This document shows, one piece after another, positions 1-5,444 of a stretch of 5,458 nucleotides of DNA. Source of the stretch: an uncultured Saprospiraceae bacterium (lineage in GTDB: Bacteria; Bacteroidota; Bacteroidia; Chitinophagales; Saprospiraceae); the NCBI GenBank assembly GCA_937959095.1, contig CALGLY010000850.1, forward strand, positions 1 through 5,458. Reading direction: 5' to 3'. Below the pieces are notes generated by a model. That model was not told where the DNA came from, ran no database searches, and was given only the letters and a program-made list of their open reading frames with translations. A program made the translations under genes and the position numbers. Each line of letters starts with the position of its first letter. Position 1 is the stretch's first letter.

Positions 1-250
1 CGTACTAGTAGGCGCGCTGTTCACTACTATTTTATTTGAAATTGGAAAATATTTAATTGGATTTTATATCGCCAATAGTGATATCACCTCAGCCTTTGGT
101 AGCGCAGGCGCACTAGCATCCTTAATGCTTTGGGTCTACTACAATGCGCTGATTTTGCTATTAGGGGCAGAGTTTACACAAATTTGGTCGAAAAGACATG
201 CCTCCAGCATTAAACCAAATAAATACGGACTATCTTCCAAAGGAGAATAA
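1..250 (+). CDS. YihY/BrkB-family inner-membrane protein, C-terminal part (5' end outside window)
   Basis: This is the last 82 codons of a gene that begins before the window; the reading frame starts at base 2 and ends with TAA at 248-250. The visible protein runs from a hydrophobic helix (VLVGALFTTILFEIGKYLIG) through a short polar loop (NSDITSAFGSAGA) into a second hydrophobic helix (LASLMLWVYYNALILLLGAEF), then a basic hydrophilic tail. The W-V-Y-Y-N-A-L-I-L-L-L-G-A-E-F-T motif near the end is the hallmark of the YihY/virulence factor BrkB family (formerly, and wrongly, called ribonuclease BN). Family members are polytopic inner-membrane proteins of unsettled function, proposed to be transporters. 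The MscS gene follows after only 9 bases, so the two are probably co-transcribed. Family assignment is fairly sure from the conserved C-terminal motif; the substrate is unknown. Confidence 0.86.
   Translation, partial: VLVGALFTTILFEIGKYLIGFYIANSDITSAFGSAGALASLMLWVYYNALILLLGAEFTQIWSKRHASSIKPNKYGLSSKGE
239..245 (+). promoter_or_regulatory. Candidate Shine-Dalgarno sequence for the MscS gene
   Basis: An AAAGGAG-like stretch lies within the last codons of the upstream YihY-family gene, 14 bases before the ATG at 260. The spacing is longer than optimal, but this is the only purine-rich SD-like site seen before a start in this window. It supports the ATG at 260 and suggests translation linked to the end of the upstream gene. 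It could also be coincidental, because it encodes the Ser-Lys-Gly-Glu tail of the YihY protein. Confidence 0.4.
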
Positions 251-259
251 AAAAACAAT

Positions 260-1093
260 ATGGAATTCAATACCGTCATAGAAAATTTACAAGCATCCTT
301 TTTAGATGCTTGGCAAAAACTTATTGAACAAGTACCAGGTATTGTCGTTGCTATTATCGTTATCGCTTTAGGTACTATTCTAGCCAATTTTCTAACTAAA
401 ATAGTTCGAATAGCGATCTCTAATAGAACCAAAGACCCGCTAATGACTAATTTTTTGAGTAAAAGTCTGAAGATTTTGCTCCTTGTATTAATCATTATGT
501 TTGCGCTCAATATTGCTGGTTTGGGTGGCATTGCAGCAGGTATGCTGACGGCAGCAGGCGCATCGGCAGTCATTATTGGTTTTGCTTTCAAAGATATCGG
601 GGAGAACTTTATTTCGGGCGTAATTTTGTCCTTCAATCGTCCTTTTGATGTGAATGATACCGTGATGATTGGAACTATTTTTGGGAAGGTCACCACTATG
701 GAATTTCGTTATACGAAGCTCAAGACGTTTGATGGGCGCGATGTATACATTCCAAATAGCGACATTATCAAAAAACCAGTATACAACTACACCGAAGACG
801 GCTATTATCGCCTCGATTTCACCATTGGTATTGCGTATGAAAATGACATTGTGGAGGCGGAAACACTTTTATTAGAAACCATTCGGGAGGTAGACGGAGT
901 AGTTAATGACAGCGAACATGAAAGCTTCATTACGGTCAAAGAAATAGCAATGAACAAAGTAAGTCTTCAGGTTTTCTTTTGGGTAAAAACCATCGACTAT
1001 CGCAAGCAAGCTTTCAAAATCAAGAGCGAAGCAATAGGTAAAGTGAAAGACGCAATCATTGCAAACAAGCTGGATATAAGTGGCAAGTCCTAA
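260..1093 (+). CDS. MscS-family small-conductance mechanosensitive channel
   Basis: The 277-residue product is close to the length of E. coli MscS (286). It should form a homoheptameric inner-membrane channel that opens under membrane tension and releases solutes on hypo-osmotic shock. Domains in order: an amphipathic N-terminus (1-25), TM1 at about 27-47, TM2 at about 70-90, and the pore-lining TM3 at about 93-125. TM3 is rich in Gly and Ala (GMLTAAGASAVIIGFAF), followed by a kink region (KDIGENFISGVILSFNRPFD). The MscS beta domain follows at about 127-180, with the family motif IPNSDI at 164-169, then the C-terminal alpha/beta domain (about 185-268). The charged Lys111-Asp112 pair at the TM3 kink differs from the Gln-Gly of E. 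coli MscS but is common in other family branches. The ATG at 260 is the first in-frame start, 9 bases after the YihY-family stop, so an operon is likely. The family is sure; conductance and ion selectivity cannot be read from sequence. Confidence 0.95.
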   Translation: MEFNTVIENLQASFLDAWQKLIEQVPGIVVAIIVIALGTILANFLTKIVRIAISNRTKDPLMTNFLSKSLKILLLVLIIMFALNIAGLGGIAAGMLTAAGASAVIIGFAFKDIGENFISGVILSFNRPFDVNDTVMIGTIFGKVTTMEFRYTKLKTFDGRDVYIPNSDIIKKPVYNYTEDGYYRLDFTIGIAYENDIVEAETLLLETIREVDGVVNDSEHESFITVKEIAMNKVSLQVFFWVKTIDYRKQAFKIKSEAIGKVKDAIIANKLDISGKS

Positions 1094-1108
1094 GGTAAAA
1101 GCGATACG

Positions 1109-1123
1109 CGAAACAGCGTTTCG
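1109..1123. terminator. Short hairpin in the convergent spacer, possible transcription end
   Basis: CGAAAC (1109-1114) and GTTTCG (1118-1123) form a perfect 6-bp stem with a 3-base loop, 15 bases after the MscS stop codon. No T-run follows on either strand, so this is not a classical intrinsic terminator. It lies where plus-strand transcription of the YihY-MscS pair should stop. Confidence 0.3.
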
Positions 1124-1131
1124 ATAACATA

Positions 1132-1160
1132 TTTCGGCTTGAGTTTCTAGTCAAGCCAAA
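1132..1160. terminator. Inverted repeat between convergent genes, possible bidirectional terminator
   Basis: GGCTTGA (1136-1142) and TCAAGCC (1151-1157) are perfect inverted copies separated by 8 bases. TTT (1132-1134) and AAA (1158-1160) extend the stem past one bulged C. The structure sits midway between the converging MscS and argE stop codons, where a shared terminator is expected. Neither strand has a strong downstream T-run, so termination is inferred from position and stem only. Confidence 0.42.
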
Positions 1161-1186
1161 CAAATGATATGTACCTGAGCAATAGT

Positions 1187-2347
1187 CTATTTCGTATCCA
1201 AAGAAAACATTCCTATTAATCGTCCTAATAGCTCCAAGCAGCCTTCTAATTGCCCCTTAGCCACAAATTCATTTGCGCGATGCGCTTGAGCAATATCGCC
1301 AGGCCCACAAATGACGGCTTGAAATCCCGCATTGGAAAACTGTCCAGCCTCCGCAGCATAGGCTACGGTATGGAGTTTCGTTTTGCCTGATAATCGCCTA
1401 ATGAGTGTCACCACTTCTGCATCTTCGGGCGTATCTAAGGTTGGGACAGCAGGATGCAATTCTATCGTTTCTATTTTCGCGCCTGCGAAGCGTTTTTGTA
1501 GAGTCTTTTCATGTTGGGAGCAATAGGCTTTAAATTCCTCTACAATAGCTTCAATCGTATTACTTGGAATATTTCGGACATCCCAAGTGAAGCTACATTC
1601 ATCGGCTATCACATTTGTCGCAATGCCGCCTTTTATCGTTCCGATATGGATAGAGGTATGGTTAGGCGTGAAGCGATCATCAATTTGCCCTGCTTGGTAG
1701 AGCGTTTCCATTTTTTGCTCTAGCCACATAATCAGCCGTGCTGCTTCATGGATCGCACTCACTTCATTCCGAATGCGGCTACTATGTCCTGCCGAACCAT
1801 AGATGCGCGTTTCACAGAAAATAATTCCCTTTTGACCCACCACAGGCTCTAGCATAGATGGCTCGCCGATGATAGCGAATTTTGGCTTTTCTTGATAGGT
1901 GTCTACTATAGATTGTGCAAGCGCATCACCTGCCAAACAACCAATTTCTTCATCATAAGAAAAAGCAAAATAAATCGGCTTTTTCAAGTCGGCTTTTAGC
2001 ATATCAGGGAGCATAGCAAGACAACAAGCTATGAAGCCTTTCATATCACAAGAACCACGCGCATAGAGTTTATCCCCTTTATCTACGAGTTCAAAAGGAT
2101 TGGTGTGCCACTCTTGCCCTTCGGTCGGCACGACATCGGTATGCCCCGATAGAATCACGCCACCATCCACTGCTGGCCCGATACGGCAATGCAGCGAAGT
2201 CTTTGTGCCCTCTTCATTCGGTACGAGATGATAGGCCACACCCTGTTTTTCCAGATAACTTTTTATCCATTCGATGATAGTCAAATTGCTTTGTCCACCA
2301 AGTACTGGAAATTGGACGAGTTGCGTTAGAATTTGCTGTGCAGTCAT
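1187..2347 (-). CDS. argE: Acetylornithine deacetylase (ArgE type), M20 metallopeptidase family
   Basis: The 386-residue product is close to E. coli ArgE (383). ArgE hydrolyses N-acetyl-L-ornithine to L-ornithine and acetate in the cytoplasm, the linear arginine-pathway step. All M20 di-zinc residues are in place: His69 and Asp71 in SGHTDVVP, Asp101 in GSCDMKG, Glu133 (catalytic base) and Glu134 in YDEEIG, Glu162 in IGEPS, and His356 in AQAHRANE. The dimerisation (lid) domain sits at about 175-290 and carries His188 in GSAGHSS, which in the family reaches the partner active site. IGEPS followed by VVGQKG, and CGPGDIAQAH near the end, resemble ArgE more than DapE or CPG2. The related N-succinylornithine deacetylase of some Bacteroidota remains possible, because substrate is hard to read from sequence. 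The start lies 9 bases after the KilA-N stop, without a Shine-Dalgarno sequence, which suggests co-transcription. No other arg gene is visible. Codons are more GC-rich than in the Wzy-like gene. Confidence 0.9.
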   Translation of the reverse strand: MTAQQILTQLVQFPVLGGQSNLTIIEWIKSYLEKQGVAYHLVPNEEGTKTSLHCRIGPAVDGGVILSGHTDVVPTEGQEWHTNPFELVDKGDKLYARGSCDMKGFIACCLAMLPDMLKADLKKPIYFAFSYDEEIGCLAGDALAQSIVDTYQEKPKFAIIGEPSMLEPVVGQKGIIFCETRIYGSAGHSSRIRNEVSAIHEAARLIMWLEQKMETLYQAGQIDDRFTPNHTSIHIGTIKGGIATNVIADECSFTWDVRNIPSNTIEAIVEEFKAYCSQHEKTLQKRFAGAKIETIELHPAVPTLDTPEDAEVVTLIRRLSGKTKLHTVAYAAEAGQFSNAGFQAVICGPGDIAQAHRANEFVAKGQLEGCLELLGRLIGMFSLDTK

Positions 2348-2356
2348 TATGCTTTT

Positions 2357-2908
2357 TTAATCGGGCTGATTTAAACGATTTTTCTCAGAGGATTGCCCTG
2401 GAATTGTATCCAATAGATTGCGGATTTCATCTACATTATCCGTTATTTTGGAGATGTGCCACTCTAGACTTTGGCGTTGGGCTTCTTGTTCTTTTAGCTT
2501 CTTAAATTCTTTATACAAATAAACCTTGAACGCAGGAGAGAGCCAAGAACAAAATTCTAGGGCAATATCACTATGTGCAAAGGTGCCGCCATATTTTCCT
2601 GGCTTAGAGATAATACCAATCGCATTGGTGGTTGCAATAAAGGTTTTCGGTGATATATTCGCTCGATTATCTGCTGCCGCTAATCTAAAGTTGTGCATTT
2701 GCACAACTTTAAAATCTGGATTATGCACTTGTTCCCAAGTTTCTAAATAGAGTAGGGTGTTTTGAGTTCGCAACCAATTGAGTATAGCGTAAGCAGGTTT
2801 GCTTGCTTTACTCTGCTTGGCTATATCTGTCAAAGAAACATAGTCCGCTGCATTGATTTCTTCTATTTTAATCTGTAAGCCTTGTACACTTAGTTTCTTT
2901 TTCGCCAT
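2357..2908 (-). CDS. Short KilA-N domain protein, putative DNA-binding
   Basis: The 183-residue product carries a KilA-N domain at about 20-145, recognised from its ordered motifs: DYVSLTDIAK (22-31), ILNWLRTQNTLLYLETWEQVHNPDFK (42-67), TTNAIGIISKPGKYGGTFAHSDIALEFCSWLSPAFKVYLYKEFKKLKEQE (93-142). KilA-N occurs in phage and large-DNA-virus proteins and in many bacterial chromosomal proteins, and is thought to bind nucleic acid. The C-terminus (about 137-183) is a charged helix with a possible coiled coil, ending in NVDEIRNLLDTIPGQ. Many Bacteroidota KilA-N proteins I recall continue about 90 residues further, so this is a short form or a C-terminal truncation; the tidy end just before argE favours a natural short form. 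The ATG at 2908 is the only start, since an in-frame TGA lies 18 bases upstream. A TAnnTTTG promoter box ends 4 bases before it. Residues 66-75 are encoded by a perfect inverted repeat. The target and biological role are unknown. Confidence 0.88.
   Translation of the reverse strand: MAKKKLSVQGLQIKIEEINAADYVSLTDIAKQSKASKPAYAILNWLRTQNTLLYLETWEQVHNPDFKVVQMHNFRLAAADNRANISPKTFIATTNAIGIISKPGKYGGTFAHSDIALEFCSWLSPAFKVYLYKEFKKLKEQEAQRQSLEWHISKITDNVDEIRNLLDTIPGQSSEKNRLNQPD
2686..2711. repeat. Perfect inverted repeat, 12-base arms, 2-base centre, inside the KilA-N gene
   Basis: The left arm TAAAGTTGTGCA (2686-2697) is the exact reverse complement of the right arm TGCACAACTTTA (2700-2711), with TT between (2698-2699). 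One further pair (2684 with 2713) matches beyond a single mismatch. On the coding strand it spans Phe66 to Arg75 (F-K-V-V-Q-M-H-N-F-R). As DNA it is nearly a full two-fold-symmetric site, as an operator for a dimeric protein would be. As RNA it would form a strong hairpin, realistically 11 bp with a 4-base loop, inside the KilA-N message. The symmetry is directly visible; any function is inference. Confidence 0.9.
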
Positions 2909-2912
2909 TCCG

Positions 2913-2920
2913 CAAAGATA
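2913..2920 (-). promoter_or_regulatory. Bacteroidota -7 promoter element (TATCTTTG) directly before the KilA-N start
   Basis: Read on the minus strand, TATCTTTG matches the TAnnTTTG consensus exactly and is followed by CGGA and then the ATG at 2908. Only 4 bases separate box and start codon, so the transcript would be leaderless or nearly so. No TTG -33 element occurs at the usual 17-20 base spacing; the nearest TTG (2948-2946) is 25 bases upstream of the box. It lies in the 26-base gap after the Wzy-like gene and would allow KilA-N and argE to be expressed independently of the polysaccharide genes. Confidence 0.55.
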
Positions 2921-2935
2921 AGAAAATCATTTTCT
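2921..2935. repeat. Short inverted repeat at the Wzy-like/KilA-N junction, possible operator or weak terminator
   Basis: AGAAAA (2921-2926) and TTTTCT (2930-2935) are perfect inverted copies around TCA. Two more pairs (2919 with 2937, 2918 with 2938) continue beyond one mismatch. The repeat abuts the upstream edge of the TATCTTTG box and overlaps the stop codon of the Wzy-like gene. The position suits an operator controlling KilA-N/argE; as RNA it would be a weak A/T-rich hairpin. Confidence 0.45.
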
Positions 2936-4209
2936 CATTCCTTATCAAGATAGCGGAGATAAAAATTATTGACAATGGCAAAAAATATCCAATAATGACG
3001 GTAGTGTTGGGTATTAATGATAGCAGATTCTATTAAAATAAAAATTATTGTGATTACAAAAAAGAGGTGGTAGCGTTCATTAAATATGCCTGCTTCATTT
3101 TTAATGAGATGGATATATCCCCATCCTAGAAAAAATAAGAAGATAAAATAGGTGAAACCAATTTCAGCTATTTGACCCCAATAGAAATCATGGGTTTCAT
3201 ATATTGGAATATTGCTTGGATAGCCTCCTTCTTTCTTTAAATTTTTTAGATCAAATTGAAAATTCCCTACTCCTATACCTGCTATAGGGTGTCGTGTTAT
3301 GAATGTTTTAGCAGCTTGAAATAAGTAGTAATAGCTAGTTGGGATTACATCTAGATGTTCTGTGCTAAAGATTGCTTCATGTGCTATTACTTGTTTATTG
3401 TCGTAATTCAGATTTGTTTCTAGTTGTTTAGGAACATAAACAAAAAAGGTGAGCGCAACCATTACAATAGTTACTATACCAAAATAGGGTAGTGTAAGCC
3501 TGAGCGGAAGTCTTCTGAATAATTTAGGAATTACTAACATAAAAAGTAATAAGGCAAAAAAAGCGGCTAATTCTTTACTAAAAGTCATAGCTGCTATGCA
3601 TAATACTAAAAGTGTAATCAACCACTTTTGCAGGGGCTTCATGGCACTAGATTGGATAAAAAAAATGCAAATACAAATAATGCTAGATAACATATTGGGA
3701 CTCGCTGAAAAACCCCGCCAACGAACTATATCTCCGAGATAGGGATAGTCTTTATAATCAATTACATAACGCGTTGATAGATCGAAAACATAGAGTAAAT
3801 AACCTATAATCGCACTGATGCAAGCGAAGACTAAAAGTCCCAAAAACGCTTTCTTTAGGTAAGCATCAATTTGAGGAACTTGCGCTAAAAAGCGACTCAA
3901 TAGAAAATACATGCTTACTAAATAGAGTGTTCCACTAACTTCTAGAAGCACATTCAATTCAGGATGCAAAAATACATTTATTATAAAAAGAGATGCATAA
4001 CCCAAGAATAGGTAATCAATAGGTGTAAATTTTATTTTTTTTAATAATGGAATAGATAAGGGAAAAAGAAGAAGAAAAAGGATTTCGGAGAGCTGAAATT
4101 TACTATCCAAATGAGGCAACTTCCACAAGTTAGAATTTGATGCTAATATTATATAAGTCAGCCATAAGAAGGCTAGGGAAGAACTTATAGACGTAGTATG
4201 ATTTTTCAT
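2935..4209 (-). CDS. O-antigen ligase / O-antigen polymerase family membrane protein (WaaL/Wzy-like)
   Basis: The 424-residue product is a polytopic inner-membrane protein with roughly 10-12 hydrophobic segments, the usual size for the Wzy_C (O-antigen ligase) family. These enzymes use undecaprenyl-linked glycan on the periplasmic face, polymerising repeat units (Wzy) or transferring glycan to lipid A core (WaaL) or, in relatives, to protein. Family signatures occur in order: RWRGFSASPNMLSSI (163-176) with Arg163 and Arg165, MTFSKELAAFFALLLF (208-223), a large loop at about 258-338 with the motif RHPIAGIGVGNFQ (306-318) including His307, and THDFYWGQIAEIGF (339-352) with His340, equivalent to the HN-x-x-l motif of the family. 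Ligase and polymerase cannot be told apart from sequence. The start lies 8 bases after the stop of the SGNH gene, so the two are surely co-transcribed. The gene is clearly AT-rich; for example 4021-4080 has 13 G/C in 60 bases, against 31 in 60 at 1261-1320 in argE. This fits polysaccharide genes that are often exchanged between strains. Confidence 0.85.
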   Translation of the reverse strand: MKNHTTSISSSLAFLWLTYIILASNSNLWKLPHLDSKFQLSEILFLLLFPLSIPLLKKIKFTPIDYLFLGYASLFIINVFLHPELNVLLEVSGTLYLVSMYFLLSRFLAQVPQIDAYLKKAFLGLLVFACISAIIGYLLYVFDLSTRYVIDYKDYPYLGDIVRWRGFSASPNMLSSIICICIFFIQSSAMKPLQKWLITLLVLCIAAMTFSKELAAFFALLLFMLVIPKLFRRLPLRLTLPYFGIVTIVMVALTFFVYVPKQLETNLNYDNKQVIAHEAIFSTEHLDVIPTSYYYLFQAAKTFITRHPIAGIGVGNFQFDLKNLKKEGGYPSNIPIYETHDFYWGQIAEIGFTYFIFLFFLGWGYIHLIKNEAGIFNERYHLFFVITIIFILIESAIINTQHYRHYWIFFAIVNNFYLRYLDKE

Positions 4210-4217
4210 GTGTTTAC

Positions 4218-5294
4218 TTATTCTTTTAATCCATTCATTATTAATCTAGCTGCTTCCTGATTTCCTTTTGCTGACCAATGTCCATCACAATCAAGAAAGA
4301 GTGCTGCTGTATTTTCATAGCTTTGAAATGCAGGTAGCAAATCAATATAGATGCTGTTTTTTTCTTTACAAAAAGTACTTAAGGTGCTATTTAAAGGAGT
4401 GGTTTCTAGCTTGTTTTTATTGGCATATAATATATCATACCTACTTGGCAAGGTAACAAGGATTAATTTTGCTTCATAGGTTTGCCTTAATTTATTGATA
4501 CCTTCTAGATTATATTTTAGTATCGCTAATTCCTCCGTGCTGAAGGAGTGATAGCGCGATTCAAATCTTAAGACCCTAGTTATATGCGCTAATGCGTTAT
4601 AAAAATAAGAGTACTTTCTTATGTACTTTATCAAGGATTTCGATTTTATTTTAGGCTTTCCAATATTGTTGGGATGCCATGAGGACTTGTGCAAAGAATC
4701 TACATGATAGATTAACTTGAAGGTATCTTTGTCAGGTATGATATAGGGTTTATATCTTTTAGATTCAGCTGTGAATTTATCATCTAGAAAATCATTTTCA
4801 GGAAATAGAGCAACTATGACTATATCATGTTCAAATTGGCTACCATACTTTTCATAGAGAAGCCGCATTTGAGTAGAACCAAAGTCTCCAGATGTCCCAA
4901 AATTCATTACTTCAATGCCAAGTTTTTCTTCCATTATATTTGATAATCGACTAGAAGTATCCACTCCATAACCTTCTATAAAGGAATCTCCAATTAGCAT
5001 TATTCTTGAATCCGCACTCTTCAAATCTCGTTCCTTATCTCTAGCTCCATATGAATTATAGTAATTATATACATCGAAGCATTCAGACACATGATGAAAA
5101 GAAGTGTTAGGAATATGCCAAACACCAAATGTGGGATCAATATCTGCGTTTTTTGGGTGTTTATTGGGTATCGCTTTTTTCGTGATTCTGAATGATGGGG
5201 GAGGGGCATAACTAAAACATTCTATCATCACTATAGAACATAATTCAAGGAGTAGATAGGTGATGATTATATTATAAAAAATCGTTTTTTTCAT
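4218..5294 (-). CDS. Membrane-anchored SGNH/GDSL-type hydrolase, probably acting on surface polysaccharide
   Basis: The 358-residue product has an N-terminal hydrophobic segment (about 5-27) after MKK, which reads as a signal anchor or signal peptide and places the domain outside the cytoplasmic membrane; there is no convincing lipobox. The SGNH blocks appear in order: LIGDSFIEGYGV (100-111, nucleophile Ser104), NFGTSGDFGST (131-141, oxyanion Gly), FPENDF (164-169, Asn167), and DCDGHWSAKGN (335-345, Asp337 and His339). The catalytic set is complete, so an active esterase or acyltransferase is expected. An insert at about 175-250 between blocks III and V is basic and may bind substrate. SGNH proteins encoded beside Wzy-type genes typically add or remove O-acetyl groups on glycans; that role is inferred from the neighbour 8 bases downstream. 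Substrate is unknown. ATG 5294 is preferred over Met23 because it keeps the whole hydrophobic segment. Confidence 0.82.
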   Translation of the reverse strand: MKKTIFYNIIITYLLLELCSIVMIECFSYAPPPSFRITKKAIPNKHPKNADIDPTFGVWHIPNTSFHHVSECFDVYNYYNSYGARDKERDLKSADSRIMLIGDSFIEGYGVDTSSRLSNIMEEKLGIEVMNFGTSGDFGSTQMRLLYEKYGSQFEHDIVIVALFPENDFLDDKFTAESKRYKPYIIPDKDTFKLIYHVDSLHKSSWHPNNIGKPKIKSKSLIKYIRKYSYFYNALAHITRVLRFESRYHSFSTEELAILKYNLEGINKLRQTYEAKLILVTLPSRYDILYANKNKLETTPLNSTLSTFCKEKNSIYIDLLPAFQSYENTAALFLDCDGHWSAKGNQEAARLIMNGLKE

Positions 5295-5375
5295 TGATTA
5301 TGTAGTCATATTCCCATAAATAGGATCGTAGTAAATGGTATGTTTTATAGGAAATAGGTTCAAATTTTAAAATAG

Positions 5376-5383
5376 CGAAAGTA
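5376..5383 (-). promoter_or_regulatory. Weak candidate promoter for the SGNH/Wzy-like pair
   Basis: On the minus strand TACTTTCG resembles the TAnnTTTG -7 element with one mismatch, 81 bases before the SGNH start. A second near match, TAAAATTTG (5369-5361), has one extra base. Neither has a TTG at the right distance upstream. A promoter is expected in this gap if the pair is the start of a transcript, but I cannot fix its position. Confidence 0.22.
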
Positions 5384-5436
5384 GAGATACTTTAATTTTT
5401 TCTATAATTAGAAAGAGACTATCGGTTTATAATTTT

Positions 5437-5444
5437 TATTTTTG
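5437..5444 (+). promoter_or_regulatory. Bacteroidota -7 promoter element (TATTTTTG) pointing out of the window
   Basis: TATTTTTG matches TAnnTTTG exactly and is followed by CACTTTGCAAATAC to the window edge. No -33 TTG is visible at the usual spacing. It faces right, so its gene (protein or RNA) would start beyond 5458. An inverted repeat, TTTGCA (5441-5446) and TGCAAA (5450-5455), overlaps the box and the likely transcription start. Confidence 0.45.

Noticed and set aside
139..696. A 185-codon open frame on the minus strand across the YihY tail and MscS gene
   Set aside because: It lies antisense to two genes with clear family motifs, and its translation looks like low-complexity antisense of hydrophobic codons with no recognisable domain.
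1187..2347. DapE or carboxypeptidase G2 as the identity of the M20 enzyme
   Set aside because: Length, the IGEPS and VGQKG spacing, and the AQAHRANE ending fit ArgE better. There is no signal peptide as in secreted carboxypeptidases.
2526..2750. A 74-codon plus-strand open frame inside the KilA-N gene
   Set aside because: It is antisense to a conserved domain, has no ribosome site or promoter, and shows no recognisable motif.
2760..2830. Imperfect repeats of GCTTG/CTGCTTGG and an AAGCA/TGCTT inverted pair in the KilA-N gene
   Set aside because: The copies are short and imperfect and are explained by repeated Lys, Ala and Ser codons near residues 30-45.
2357..2908. KilA-N gene as evidence of a prophage or a defence island
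   Set aside because: No integrase, phage structural gene, restriction enzyme, toxin-antitoxin pair or attachment-site repeat is present, and the neighbours are metabolic and polysaccharide genes.
5021..5209. A 62-codon minus-strand frame within the SGNH gene
   Set aside because: It overlaps the SGNH gene in another frame across its conserved Ser block region and shows no support as a separate gene.
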